A DNA stretch of 64,000 nt from Agrypnia vestita (GCA_016648135.1 JADDOH010002018.1:62001-126000); one strand, 5' to 3'. Shown: positions 44,345-55,835, counted from the stretch's first letter. Numbers and translations: made by a program. Notes: generated by a model not told the origin, from the sequence alone.

Positions 44345-44512
44345 CGGCCCTCGTAGCCCAATGGGTATGACACTGGTTTCCCACACCGATGGTTTCGGGT
44401 TCGACTCCCGGTGAGGTCATAATTAATCTATGTGATTTACTCAATCTTGGGTGTTTTGTGATGTGTTTTGCACTGTAATTGGGGCTCTTAGCCTGTTGAA
44501 GCGTAGATACAA
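44345..44512 (+). mobile_element. tRNA-derived SINE, family 2, copy C
   Basis: The best-preserved head of the family: GGCCCTCGTAGCCCAATGGG, a good T-arm (TCGGG TTCGACT CCCGG) and an anticodon loop reading TTCCCAC. The acceptor stem has two mismatches. The body and tail (CCTGTTGAAGCGTAGATACA) align with 5660 and 23926. Confidence 0.85.
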
Positions 44513-44870
44513 TAAAACATAGGATTACAATTAGATATATGCGAAAAGTTAATAGCAGATTAAATATTATAAGTAACAAAATCCTTTTTCAAATAGTTAC
44601 CTTTTAAATTTGTTCGCGCAATAGTCAACTCCCCTATATTTATTTATTGTTTTTGTTAATGTATATAACTACTTCAAATTTTTAGCATAAGTTGTATCAT
44701 GATGGAGGTTACATTGTTGCACTGAAACATATTATCAATTCAATAAATAGTGGTTTTTATACAAAGTGTTTTATTTTTATAAATAAAAAGAAAATACCTT
44801 TAAATGAAGGAATTTTTATTAATTAAAAGAGAAACGTAACTTTTCCACAATATTTTGACAAAGTTTTGTG
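44513..44870. other. AT-rich intergenic DNA, no gene seen
   Basis: Nothing recognised. Confidence 0.5.
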
Positions 44871-45000
44871 TAGAAAAAATAGTTTGTCGGCAAAACGGTT
44901 CAGGTAGCATCCCCCGGGAGCGGGCGGCAGAGCAAACATTTGCCCGTCCGGCGAGTTACGGTGGGCGAAGCAAAGTACCAGACGAGTTTTCTAATTTAGA
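44871..45000. other. Short GC-raised island
   Basis: GCATCCCCCGGGAGCGGGCG then CCGTCCGGCGAGTTACGGTG, about 120 bases, with no related copy. A 62-codon frame crosses it without a recognised domain. Confidence 0.3.
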
Positions 45001-45111
45001 AGTTACTCCTCAACCGTTAAATTACTCTTTATCCTATTATTAAACATTAAGCTGGAATTGAATTGAATTTTTAAATATATTTATAGATAATAATCGAGAA
45101 AATAAAATCGT

Positions 45112-46345
45112 TATTCATTTATTTATTAACGGGAATCTAACAGCACAAATAAAAATCAGACAACACATGAATATTAAATAATATAGATACCATCTTATAA
45201 TTTTCCACAGAATTAACATGTTATATATTGTCATTCAGAAAAATAACTTAATTTATACAAAAAAAAAGTTTAATTAAGAACAAATCATAATAGTCAAGGA
45301 ATTAATGGTATAAAGGGAATCAGGAATGTGGAGGAAAGGATCTACTAGTTAAAAGGGGAAGACATAAGAAGAAACAAAGAGCAAAAGAAATATAACATAA
45401 ATATATCTGATCATTACATCTGCATATACATATTCGAGGTTTGGACAAAAGAATGAAGATGAATTAAAAAACGAGAAAAAAGGTTTATGATTGAGGTGAA
45501 TATTCAACAGTTTTGAATGCATAGATTAATGAATTGAAGAGATCCAAGTCGCTGAATATAGTATTACGATGTGAAAGGCTCAAGTTCCCAACCGATCTAG
45601 TGGATCTGCCGGGTACTCTCAGGGAGATGCGCTGCAGCAACGAAGAAATATAACATCAGCAGTATTTCTGCAATTGACCAAGGGTGTGATGTTAAAGAAG
45701 GTCGCGGAATCTACGTTAATGGTGTGAGTACGATGGGAACGAAACTCGAGATATTTTATGAATCTGTTTGAACACTTTCGATTCTGTTTATATGAACTTG
45801 ATATCTGGGGTTCCAGACCTGAGATGCGTACTCAAGGATACTCCTAACAAAGGAAAAGTAAAGGGTCGTCATAGTATTTACTTCTTGGAACTGTTTGCAT
45901 GTGCGAAGAACGAAGCCTAGCATTCGAGACGATTTGTATTGATTTGATTTGAGACGACATAATATAAAAATGCTCATCAAGTAAGAGTTTGCATTCAAGA
46001 TCTTTTGCTTCCAATTAAGTGCTCAGAGGGAGCCCATTAAGAGTGTATTCGAACGATACAATGTTTTTATGTCTGGTGAAAATAAGTGCAAGGCATTTCT
46101 TCATGTGAATCTGAAGGTTATGAAGACTGCAATTGGCTTGATTGCGATTTAGGTATTCCTGAATTTTGAGATAATCATCGACAAACCTTACAGGAGCAAA
46201 GATCTTCATCAGTATATAAGTACAGTTCGTACATCAAGAAATCACTTACCAATATCGTTAATGCACATGTTAAAAAGCGATGGTTCTATTTGGTAAATAA
46301 AGTGTAGAATTTTCGAATTGTTTATTCGACATTCAATTTTGTCAA
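45112..46345 (-). pseudogene. LINE 3' portion (Jockey/R1-like) with (AAAT)n tail
   Basis: On the minus strand, from 46209, the frame has FVDDYLKIQEYLNRN then NLQIHMKKCLALIFTRHKN and FEYTLNGLPLST. This covers the region of the catalytic FxDD box (seen as FVDDYLK) and the following conserved part. After frameshifts come LRTCKQFQEVNTMTTLYFSF then VRSILEYASQVWNPRY, and the terminal LRVPGRSTRSVGNLSLSHRN then FSDLDLFNSLIYAFKTVEYS, ending at a TAA (45485-45487). A 370-base 3' region ends in (AAAT)n at about 45112. Inactivated by frameshifts and 5' truncation. Confidence 0.8.
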
Positions 46346-46985
46346 CTTTCGTTTGATAGAGCAAGGCGGTGGGATTGATAAACAAGGATGTATACAAACT
46401 ATCAGAGTAGATAAATTATTATTTTCTCACTTAAATCCACGAAGAAATCATCAAATAGACTTAAGAATACACAATGAAGCATTCTCCGAACAGGAACCCT
46501 CAAAACACCTAGTACTCGTTATAGACAAGTACTTCAAATGGACTATACAAATAAACAAAAAAAATTGAATCACTGACCAACAGACAGGCTTGTTTTATAA
46601 AATACACAAATATAAACCAAATAATATTTAAAAAATATTGATGTACGAGGCACGTGAAAGGAGTAAAAAAAAATAAACGATACCGTTTTGGGGACCCGGA
46701 AATAAAAGAATTTTGGACAGACTTCAAAGAAAAAAATAATAAAGTAGCGAAATTAGTTTATAATTTGAATAATCTGACACCGACTAAAACAGTTTAACAA
46801 AAAAGCACCTATTTTATGTCAAAAACAAAAAAAAATATTGAAATTCCAAAACCTACACAAGCTTGTCAAAGTCAAAATAAAAGACAGGAATATTAAATTG
46901 CACAAAATACACGAAAACAAATCACACATTAATTAATTAATTAACACAATCCTAGAACAAAAATAAGGCAATCGCGACTCATTTG
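46346..46985 (+). pseudogene. LINE reverse transcriptase fragment, plus strand
   Basis: Plus-strand frames encode FSHLNPRRNHQIDLRIHNEA then KHLVLVIDKYFKWTIQINKK, the conserved region after the palm (YLGxxIDxxLxW in the family). Several stops follow. Late codons (KIKDRNIKLHKIHENKSH) resemble the arginine- and histidine-rich terminal part. The orientation is opposite to the LINE immediately before it, so two unrelated insertions meet at about 46345. Confidence 0.7.
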
Positions 46986-47039
46986 CAATGGAATAAAACT
47001 ATATGACAATATATTTATATGTAGGTATGTTCTATGAAC

Positions 47040-47720
47040 ACAGTTGTTACATTAGAGATTCCTCTAGCATAGTACATTAAAATAAACGAAAGATTCTCAG
47101 ATTTGAACATTTTTTTTTATTTATTTATCTTCATCTTGTTACATGACATAGGAGATGGAGTCGCTCATCTCACTAGGAAGAACCTGTGCCGAGATGAGCA
47201 GCTGAACAATATAGTGAGAACAAAAAATAATAAAGATATAAAACAAAATACTATATAACTAGAAGATTAATTAATTAATTAATTGAGTATATAAATATAA
47301 AACGTGGATAATAAGAACAGTATATATTGTATAATACAAAGCAATAGTGAAAGTAAAGTAATATATATAAAAAATCATATGCATGGATAGTAACAAAATG
47401 TATATATAATAGTACAGTTAAAAGTATATTTAGGTATATACCTATATAAGAAAATTAAATGACTGTTTGTGTATATTAAATTGTGATGAGAAATGAAGTT
47501 TAATGAGCAATAAATTATGACCTGATTTCGCCAGTCGGGTATTTGTTCAAATGCAGGTGACGATAATGTCTTCTCGAATGGTGTTGTGTAAAAAGTTAAG
47601 AGTAGAGCGCCCACACTGACTATGATAGAATGGACATTATAAAATGGAATTATAAAAAGACTTCCGCACACGTTTTTCATATTCATAGCTTCGTCTCTGT
47701 GAGACTAATATAATTTATTT
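47040..47720. mobile_element. CACAGAGACGA-family TIR element interrupted by a LINE tail
   Basis: 47065-47112 matches the interior of the element at 3745-3805 (CTCTAGCATAGTACATT and CGAAAGATTCTCAGATTTGA). 47640-47720 matches its right TIR (AAAAAGACTTCCGCACAC and AGCTTCGTCTCTGTGAGACT). The roughly 520 bases between start with a T-rich (TTTA)n run and GTTACATGACATAGGAGATG, which look like a minus-strand LINE 3' end inserted into the element. The left TIR was not found. Confidence 0.6.
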
Positions 47721-49260
47721 TAGTTAAAATTATATAACTTACCACAAAAGAACAGACAATTGAACATTGACTGATTTAATAAAATGACAAACTCTCAAAG
47801 TTACGCAGGCGTAAGATATATATGCATTTAAGTGTAATTTTGGAATAAAATTATATTTATTTATTTTATTTATATATTATCACAATCACATTTTTTAACA
47901 TTTATCTTATAACGCCCCACTAGGTGAAACCTGTTGTAAAATTAACTTTAAAAAATGTAAAAAAGTATATATACATAGTTTAAACATAATGAGATTAGAC
48001 ATATATGTAAAAAAAGTGTACGTACGTACGTAAAAAAAAAAGACGTATACGTAATAATATTATCCCTAATCTAAAATAATAGACTAGAATCCAATGCAGC
48101 TTATCTCATTCCGTTTTCATTTTTAAATAAAATGAAAACATTCTTCTGTTTTCAAAATGAGTATGATTTCAAAAAAATATATTGGAAATCAATCTTAAAT
48201 GTAAAAATTTATGTGTACTATAAAATATACATAAAAAAATTGCATTTTAGATTGATTTCTCAATACATTTTTTATTTTTTACTTATTGATATATACTTAA
48301 TAATTCTTAATGTTACGTTAAAATTCAAATATAAAAAGAATCACGTACGTAAATGTGAATAATATTTTTGTAAGTCTCTCGGGAATCTCATATTTTTGTC
48401 TCTCACAAACCATTTTTTGTGGATTGGTACCTTTTTGTTCAAAAACATCCATTTATGCCTCATCACAGAAGTGAACAATTAATAAAAATTATCAATCATT
48501 TATTGCCCGTAAGTAAATACCCATTTCAAATAAAAATTATGATTTTATGTAATATTTTCTTTACTTCATAATGTGTACTTATTTTGACATTTTTAGTGTG
48601 TCAAAATTATAATTATAATTCTGGTCTGACGATTATAATAATTTGACCATTTGCACTATGAGCACAACATTTTAATTTAACAATCTGGTGAATTTTTTCT
48701 AAACAATAATGTATTATCTATCTGAGAATATTGTCAATATAGGATTAAAAAATATTTCTAATAAAATGGGTTTGAATCTGCATTTACTGACTTTTAGTCT
48801 AGTTAAGTATTTTATTTTAAAATTATTCCTATAAAAGTATAAAAAAATTGCATTATTTAATTACGTCGTTTTCATAAAAAAAGCTGACGAAGGAAATTAG
48901 TCAAATATGTGAGATTGTTGAATAAGATCAAAGAATAATTAAAAGTATTTATTCAGCGTTGAACCATTATTAACGAATGTTTCGAGCGGGAATCGGGTAA
49001 ATAGCTTTTTATTTCATTACTTTGCAAAATAATAACTGTTAATTTAGAGTGTAGGTTATTAACGTTGAATGAAATGATGAAAATAAATTTTATTTACGAA
49101 AACCTTAAATTGAATTTAGATTGTTCATGTAATTCTGAAAAATAAATTAACCCAAATTTTTTAAATTGCGGAGATATAATGATATTTTTTACTTTATTAT
49201 TAATTTCCAGGTGGAGAAAGAGGGTGCAGTCCGACCAGGAGACATAAAAATAATATAATT
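47721..49260. other. AT-rich intergenic DNA with a possible LINE tail
   Basis: A TTTA-type run at 47857-47877 followed by ATAACGCCCCACTAGGTGAA is similar in style to the LINE 3' tails at 3060 and 18826. The rest is very AT-rich with no gene. The 76-codon frame at 48132-48362 is low-complexity. Confidence 0.4.
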
Positions 49261-49263
49261 TAA

Positions 49264-49400
49264 TTACGATAAATTATAGATATCCCACAGAGACGAAGCT
49301 ATCTCTTTATATGGGAGGGAAAGTATGTATTGGATTGTTCTCTGGGCTTCTATGGGGCGCACGACCTGTCATAAGGTTGGTTTAAGTGATAACTAGCAAA
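49264..49400 (+). mobile_element. CACAGAGACGAA-family element, left fragment
   Basis: TATAGATATCCCACAGAGAC then GAAGC, TATGGGAGGGAAAGTATG and GACCTGTCATAAGGTTGGTT follow the order of 13490-13600. Truncated after GTGATAAC. Confidence 0.65.
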
Positions 49401-50264
49401 TATTAACAATCAAATTATTAATATATTATATCTCACCAAAAAGAATTAAGATTCTGTGGTGAGGGAAAATTTTATTACATACTTATATTTTAGAAAGGCA
49501 TCATTCTTTAGTCACGTGTCGAAAAACTATGAAAATAACATTTTTTTATTATTTTGTTCATAATCCATACATGATTAAAATTTTATTTTTCACATTCCTT
49601 TGTGTCTTACTAATATACTGGCAGCCTATAAATTATATATCGTCAATGTACAAATTGGATTCTATACTCATATATATATATATATATGTGTGTCATAGTA
49701 AAGGTTTTCATGGGTGTTAGAAAAGTTAGTATTAATTTCATTGGGGGTGGTAACCCGCGTCAAAATCTGGTCCTCATCAAGATGGTCAAGGAGGATCATT
49801 CGTCAACCGACGTTTCGCCTGAATCACAACAGGCATCTTTAGGGTGCTTTCTTACCGAAGTGATTTTGTATGTTGGGTATGCTGTACGCTGGGTAATATT
49901 AAGATTAAAAAATAAATTATAATATTTTAAAAAACCACGCTTATATTTAAATGTACATACTAAAAAGTGAAAAAAAAATCTTCCAATTTTTTTGCCTCAC
50001 TCTCTAATTAAAAGCGTGGGCGCTTTTGCTCCATCATAAACAGATTTCTGGTAGCAATATGAATATCGTAATTTTATTTATAGAGTAGAGCAAAAATTTT
50101 GGTCGAAATTTTTATTTGTACCAATACTGGATAGGATAACAGTGTAATAAATAATGAGACGATATCTTAGAAATGTATGATTCTGTATCCACACGCCTAG
50201 AGCCTATACTTGCAGAATTCTTCATTTTTCTTTTTTTATTGCATGCATAATTCATACGCAACTC
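49401..50264. other. Intergenic DNA, no gene seen
   Basis: Includes a (TA)n run at about 49670-49686. The 78-codon plus frame at 49686-49922 has SPESQQASLGCF but no recognised domain. Bases 49790-49860 (GGATCATTCGTCAACCGACG) may belong to an unknown repeat. Confidence 0.4.
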
Positions 50265-50560
50265 GTGTCGTCAGAGTGGCACGGGCGGCTCCCGCGAGAT
50301 ATAGATTTTTCCGACAAAAGCTTCTCCGGCCGGGGCATGAATCGTCAAATAGCTCACACGGAAACATCACCCGGCTCCCCGCGATACAGGGACGGCCGGT
50401 GGACCCGGGCGGGAGATTAAACAAAAAACAAAACATGAAACGGCCCCCGCGTCAGTTATTAAGCGCTGTATTATTGCGGCGGAGAGCCCAATGTACCTCC
50501 CGCCGTGACTTCTGGAGCCGCCTCCCCGCCGATGCGCGGCCAGTGATTTCAATGAAGGTG
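50265..50560. other. GC-rich island, non-coding
   Basis: The strongest GC block of the right half (CTCCGGCCGGGGCATGAATC, GACGGCCGGTGGACCCGGGC and CGCCGATGCGCGGCCAGTGA). A 166-codon plus frame spans it but starts in the AT-rich flank and has no recognised motif. Minus frames are also open, so lack of stops follows from GC. No second copy found. Candidate conserved non-coding DNA. Confidence 0.4.
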
Positions 50561-51062
50561 AATAATACAGGGATTACATTTACAGTTCTGTTAATGAAAC
50601 CCGAACCCTCGACATGTCGTTGTAATGCCTACAGGGAAAACCAAAACGTTATAAAAATAATAAAATTCCATTCTCATTCAGTAACCATGTCAAAGAATAG
50701 TTGTAGATAATATGTGAAGGGTTATTTGGAAAACATTAATAACCTCGCAGTACTATATTTCTGAATTGATTATGAGTTGAAAATGTTCAAGCAGCCATGC
50801 CCTAATATTAATACTTATGGAGTTCTGGATTATCTAAGTTTGCATTTTTTTCCAATATTTCTGACTAATTTTGTACAAAACTTTGAAATATCATTACAGT
50901 TATTTATATCGATAACAAAAAATTCATTCATTTAACGCAGAAACTCCAATTGGAAAGTTTTCCAAAGTTGAATTCTAAACTTGTATTATTTTATTTGACT
51001 TGTATTAAGGGGAACGAATTTTTTATATTCAATATAAGTTACTGTAATGAAAATCGAAAGTA

Positions 51063-52352
51063 TTAGGTCCTTACATATGAAATTGGCGTTTAGTATGGGA
51101 GGAACATAAAGCCGATTTTTTTTTATTATAATATATTTATTTAATTAAAGTATGTACCATTGCTATCTATGCACTTTTGCCATCTCATAGGTAGTTCATC
51201 GATCCCTTTACTAAAAAGACCATTCGGACGGGAATCAATAAAATCTTTGAAGGCGGTTTGGACTGCCCCATCGGAGTTGAATTTTTTCCTTTGCAAGAAG
51301 TTATCCAAATTTCGAAAAAAATGGTAATCTGTTGGGGCAAAGTCCGGAGAGTACGGTGGATGTCTTAGACATTCCAATTGAAGCTCCTCTAATTTGGTAG
51401 CCGTCTGTTGTGCAGTGTGTGGTCTAGCGTTATCATGAAGCAGCAGTGGCCTAGAGCGATTAACCAGCCTCGGTTGTTTAGCAGCTAGCTTTTCCATCAT
51501 GGTTTGCAGTTGCTGACAATAGACATCTGCCGTAATCGTCTGGCCAGATTTAAGAAAGCTGTAGTGAACGACACCAGCACTAGTCCACCAAACGCTCACA
51601 AGTAACTTTTTTGAAGTCAATTTTCGCTTGGGGCATGGTTTGGCTGGTTCGGCAGGGTTTAGCCATTGCGATGAGCGCTTCCGATTATCGTACAGGATCC
51701 ACTTTTCATCACAGGTAATGATTCGATTTTAAATCCCTTCATTATTGTGCCGGTTGAGTAATACAACGCAGCAGTCAACGCGCGTTTATTGATGTGCTTC
51801 ACTCAATTCGTGAGGTACCCACCTTTCAAGCTTTTTCACCTTACTAATTTGCTTCAAGTGGATTAAAATAGTTTTATCTCTAACACCGCAGCCTGCCGCT
51901 AACTCGGATGTTGTTTGCGATGGATCCGCTTCCACAATAGCCTTCAATTCTTCATTATCAACTTTGGTCTCCGGCCGTCCACGGGGCTTGTTCTGCAGGT
52001 CGAAATTTCCAGAACGAAAACGTTGGAACCAAAAACGCACTGTGTTTTCTTTTGCGGCACCGTCGCCATACACATCATTAATCCTTCGAGCCGTTTCTGC
52101 AGCACTGGTGCCACGGTGGAACTCGTACTCGTAAATAACGCGATATTTCAAGTTTTTCATTTTGTAAACTGAGTGACGCAAAGAAAAAAACAATTGAGGA
52201 AAAAACAAATGAATTATAATTTTCAAAACACAAATACATGAGTAAATAGCCGTATAAATTTGGATTTGGAATTCCTAACCAAAGAGAAGATATTTGAGAT
52301 CAAATTTGCCAGTACGGCAAAACGCCAATTTTGTATGTATGTAAGGACCTAA
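51063..52352 (-). mobile_element. mariner transposon, copy 1 (1290 bp)
   Basis: TIRs begin TTAGGTCCTTACATATG and end with the inverse; the right TIR has an extra TATG-type 4-bp insertion. TA dinucleotides flank both ends (51061-51062 and 52353-52354), the expected Tc1/mariner target duplication. The transposase is on the minus strand (see separate entry). By eye it is very similar throughout to copy 2 at 57122-58407. Confidence 0.95.
51141..52160 (-). pseudogene. mariner transposase (DD34D), two nonsense mutations
   Basis: From the ATG at 52158-52160 (MKNLKYRVIYEYEFHRGT) to the stop at 51141-51143 the frame is 339 codons, the usual mariner length. Residues 1-120 or so hold the helix-turn-helix DNA-binding region, ending in the WVPHEL motif. 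The catalytic triad is visible: D in TCDEKWILYDN, D in LLHDNARPH, and D in APTDYHFF, with 34 residues between the second and third. Two stops interrupt it, a TAA at codon 125 (51786-51788) and a TAA at codon 144 (51729-51731). No full-length enzyme can be made from this copy. Confidence 0.92.
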
Positions 52353-52529
52353 TATTACAAAAAATAGTCAGAAATATTTAAAAAAAAAAGAAAACTTTGC
52401 TGTCGCATATTTTCCTAACTATTGATATTAAGTGATGGTTGCTTGAACATTTTCGGCTCATAATTAAGGCAGAATTATAGTCTTACGAGGTTATTAATGT
52501 TTTCCAAATAACCCTATATATGAGAAAGG

Positions 52530-53035
52530 GATATTTTTGAATTGAAAGTAGCTTAAGAAAAGACGAATGCTTATTTTATCAGTCGCAGGTGCGCGTCACG
52601 TTCTTTGTTTCGTGTAGCGATATTTCAAGAAAATATTTTTTAAGTTTATTTTATTTATAGCAATACTGGTATTTTTTTAGACAAAAGTTTTTACTTCATA
52701 TTTTACATAAGATGTACACTGATATGTAGAGATCCTGAATAGAATGGTGTTAAAAAAACAAAATAAACTGACATCAGATAGTCGCGATAAGCCACTAAGT
52801 ATCAAGTAAAATAATAAAAGATGTTCCTCCGCAGTAGATTCTGAAGGGCTGTGAAACCTGTAAAACATTCTAAATTGTTACATTTCGGGACGATTATGCC
52901 TATGTATGACTTTTGGTTGTGGCGCGACAGTGATGTATTGTGTACCCATACACGTCAAAAGTATGCGAGAAAGACAGTTATATGACTGCGCTCAAGCTAG
53001 ACCTGTAACTGTCGAGTGTATACCACACGTAGGGT
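52530..53035. other. Intergenic DNA, no gene seen
   Basis: A more complex part at 52905-53035 (GACTGCGCTCAAGCTAGACC) precedes repeat D and may belong to it. No coding frame. Confidence 0.4.
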
Positions 53036-53039
53036 GTTT

Positions 53040-53250
53040 TACATTTGATATAAACTAGCCGTAAACCCGTGACATAATAATAATTAATAACGACTCTTGC
53101 GTGTAACCTGAGCCGCGCGCTGATTGACGGTCACACTAGGACGCCCGGGTCACATTTGCGGCAGGACATCATCAGTGTTGTTGTAATTCCAGTCTAATTC
53201 CAGCGAGTTATGGACAGACAGACAGTAATTTGAAATTAGGATAGTTGATG
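53040..53250 (+). repeat. Dispersed repeat D, copy
   Basis: GCCGTAAACCCGTGACATAA, ACCTGAGCCGCGCGCTGATT, GACATCATCAGTG, and TAATTCCAGTCTAATTCCAG then CGAGTTA match 56115-56300 in the same order. The inverted copy at 25305-25415 covers the first half. No coding frame. Element class unknown. Confidence 0.7.
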
Positions 53251-53319
53251 ATTTAACACAGTGATAATAATTGTTACTAAACCATTTTTAAAACTTTCCG
53301 AAATTTCTTGGTGACTTTG

Positions 53320-53600
53320 TTATGTTCTTTTTCCTTATGCTGTCCCAATTCATTGCCCAGGTGGGCTGTTGGGGTCGGCTCTTCTCGTTCTCGGTCTATA
53401 TCTTCTTCGGTTTTGGGTATCGCTTTCATCTAGGCCGTTTCTCTGTAATATTTTGGAGCATTGAGTCTACCAGGAGTTCTTTGGTCTTCCTCTGGATGAC
53501 TGTTGATGAAGCTCCATAGACATTGCCTGCTGTGTCTGGTGGTCTGCGTCATATGTGCCCATACCATCTCAACTGTCGTTCCTCCGTTACATTGATATAA
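53320..53600 (-). pseudogene. RTE-like LINE reverse transcriptase C-terminal fragment
   Basis: The minus strand encodes ERQLRWYGH, the conserved motif just downstream of the reverse transcriptase palm. A diverged arginine-rich segment follows (VIQRKTKELLVDSM). Near the end a run resembles the RADPN/ADPT terminal segment of RTE elements (AGAGCCGACCCCAACAGCCC on the coding strand). Many stops. No tail recognised. Confidence 0.6.
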
Positions 53601-53803
53601 TAAAAAATGCTGTTTTAGCCAATATATATTTTCTTCACTTACTGAGCTTCATCTGATGAAGACCATCGGCAATCATTATTATTTTTATGATGTGATTAAT
53701 AATATTTCGTTCAATTTCTGTATAATAATTTAATGTTAAACAAAGTTACATAATGTTCTATTGTTATAATAAAAAATAATCCTCGCAACAGGTTCGTCAG
53801 GGC

Positions 53804-54351
53804 CAGAGATGTGACTTTTCTAAGATTCAAGTATTTGAAATACAGATACAAGATGCAAAATACGTATTTTCATCTTGTATCTGAAATCCTCTTTTGAATA
53901 TTCATCTTGTATCTTGTATTTCGATGCATTCTTTTGGTACCTTAGTATTTTGTAAATACTAAGATTGCTAAAATACTTTTTTCCAATGATGTACCTATAA
54001 TAAGATCTCATCGAAAAAAAATGAGCGACAAAATGTTTGAAGAACTGGTTTTACTAAAGTCTCAATTAAAACCTTTAAAATATAATATTTTATTTTGTCA
54101 CATTTGCGCGATCAGCGCGATTTATTCGAAAATAATTCACGTAAAAAAATAAACTTACATTCAATAAAATGTGTTTTCTTATAAAAGGATTTTATCTTTA
54201 AAAAGTATATGGAAGATACGCATTTTGTATCATATATTTCAGATACCATTCCAGAAAGTTATTTGTATCTGTTTGAAATACTTGTTTTTAAAGTATCTCG
54301 CATTTTGTATTCCAGTTACTTTGTATAGGGTATCTATCTTGTACATTACTG
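53804..54351. mobile_element. hAT-type non-autonomous element (548 bp)
   Basis: Short TIRs start CAGAGATGTGAC at the left and read CAGTAATGTACAAG as the reverse complement of the right end. An exact 8-bp direct repeat, GTCAGGGC, flanks them (53796-53803 and 54352-54359). CAG-starting TIRs with an 8-bp duplication are the hallmark of hAT elements. Subterminal regions are full of short TATCTTGTATTTG-like words in both orientations. No transposase is encoded. Confidence 0.88.
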
Positions 54352-54539
54352 GTCAGGGCCGACTGCAGAGTGCCACGATTTAAAAATCGACCGATATTCA
54401 GCGTATCATGACAAATATGAACTTTTAACGTAATATATTTAGGTATGCGCGAACGCCACCAATTGTTAACAGTATCTGACAACAAAATCGACGAGACTAA
54501 CCATTATTACTTTAATTATGATAAAATTTAATGAACAAT

Positions 54540-54790
54540 TTGACAGCTGAAATAATGGCAGTGAGTTTCCACCGCCAGTTATGGAGCCCGATTAACCCTA
54601 TCGATTGCTCGCAACAAATGGAAAACAACCGCACGGCGGCGGCGGTCCCGGGCCCGCAGATAGCCGCGGCCATCGACCGCCAGGACCCGCGCGTGATGGA
54701 TGACCAGTATTAACGGAAATGAAATATTTTCCATAAACATTTCCCCGAGGACGGCCGTCATAAATGTCAAGCGGTGCGCGATAAAATGAG
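54540..54790. other. GC-rich island, non-coding
   Basis: CACGGCGGCGGCGGTCCCGG then CGCCAGGACCCGCGCGTGAT. Short open frames on both strands without domains. The segment ATTAACCCTATCGATTGCTC is flanked by balanced, complex sequence. No second copy. Candidate enhancer or conserved non-coding DNA. Confidence 0.4.
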
Positions 54791-54799
54791 ACGACGGCT

Positions 54800-55079
54800 C
54801 AATTTTACTAAAATCTTAAATTTCAAAGATTATAAACGTCTCTGTTCAGTAATGCCGCTCTGCGATCTAAGGTAATTGTGGGGCATAGAAGCAAAGGCAG
54901 CAATATCCAAAAATTGAATGCAGTCGTCGAGTATCACCAATTTATTTTCTAAGAAAAGAATAAATAAAACGAAAAGTAAAAATAACAGAACATTTTTCTA
55001 TATACTTCTTTGATGTTTGTAATATTTTCCTATTTTTTTTATATGATACGTGATATGACTTTATATTTTTATATCTTGG
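54800..55079. other. AT-rich intergenic DNA
   Basis: Nothing recognised. Confidence 0.5.
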
Positions 55080-55168
55080 CACTAAACTGCGATGAGAGGA
55101 GAAAGACTCTTGAGGAGGCCAAAACCCACCGAGGGTTGTAGAGACAAGAGTGATGATGATGATGATCT
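55080..55168 (+). pseudogene. RTE LINE extreme 3' end with (GAT)n tail
   Basis: TTGAGGAGGCCAAAACCCAC then CGAGGGTTGTAG matches the last codons (EEARTHQGL and stop) of the copy at 22188-22642, followed by a GATGATGATGATGAT run (55151-55166). It is heavily 5'-truncated, with only about 90 bases inserted. Confidence 0.8.
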
Positions 55169-55335
55169 TGTATGTAGGTACTGCTTATAATTGATATAGT
55201 TTTTATATAAATATTTGTATATTACAAAAATTTTACATGTGAATGTGAAATGGGAGTGAACAAATAAAAAAATAAATTAGAATATTAAAAACTTTCTGCG
55301 GTACCTACATGGATTAAAATGTCAAAAACATTTTA

Positions 55336-55835
55336 ACAGAATATTTTGAGATTGTCCAAATTTTTCAGAACACAGTACTGGATTTTGTCACAGAGGCATC
55401 ATTAATCAATATATATTATAGATGTCTCACAGAGACGAAATTATATTTTATGGGAAAGTAGGTATGGAAGTCTTTGGGTGTTCATAGGTTACGACCTTAC
55501 GACCGGCTGGCTTAAGTGATCTTTACACAATGTAACGTCAACCATTTCCACCCACGACAGAATACCACATCTATCAAATTTTTGGAAGTTGTATGTATTT
55601 AAATTTTATAACCTGTTTCGTATATGTGTTGCAACAATCATTAGCGCGACCGGCATCCAGAGGTTTTTAATTCAACTTAAATAACCACAGATGTCAATGA
55701 TGAGATATCTATTTTTATGATTGCATTTTTTTAGCAATATCCTTTGTTTGTGAAATGAGATTCTTCTGAATTACACTAAAATACGCCTGAAATATCAGTA
55801 TTTTTATTCAGAACATTTTTCAGAACATTCGTGAA
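55336..55835 (+). mobile_element. CACAGAGACGAA-family element, near full-length single copy
   Basis: Head AGAATATTTTGAGATTGTCC, then CAGTACTGGATTTTGTCACA, ATTATAGATGTCTCACAGAG then ACGAAATT, TATGGGAAAGTAGGTATGGA, CACATCTATCAAATTTTTGG, and ATTACACTAAAATACGCCTG at the end. It aligns along the whole of the left half of the inverted duplication (13410-13920) and shows what a single, non-duplicated unit looks like. Confidence 0.75.

Larger units (their letters stand above)
50719..52514. mobile_element. Family C TIR element interrupted by mariner copy 1
   Basis: The left arm (50719-50875) and right arm (52362-52514) are inverted copies: GGTTATTTGGAAAACATTAA then TAACCTCG at the left, and its reverse complement at the right end. 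Inside each arm GAAAATGTTCAAGCA and ATATTTCTGACTA recur in inverted orientation. The mariner (51063-52352) splits it. The related copy at 14940-15195 shows an uninterrupted version of the site. Confidence 0.8.

Noticed and set aside
44345..44418. tRNA-Gly or tRNA-Glu gene
   Set aside because: The T-arm is fine, but the acceptor stem has two mismatches and the downstream body is shared with two other SINE copies.
50210..50710. 166-codon gene on the plus strand
   Set aside because: The frame is long because the middle is GC-rich; minus frames are open as well. It begins and ends in AT-rich DNA and shows no domain.
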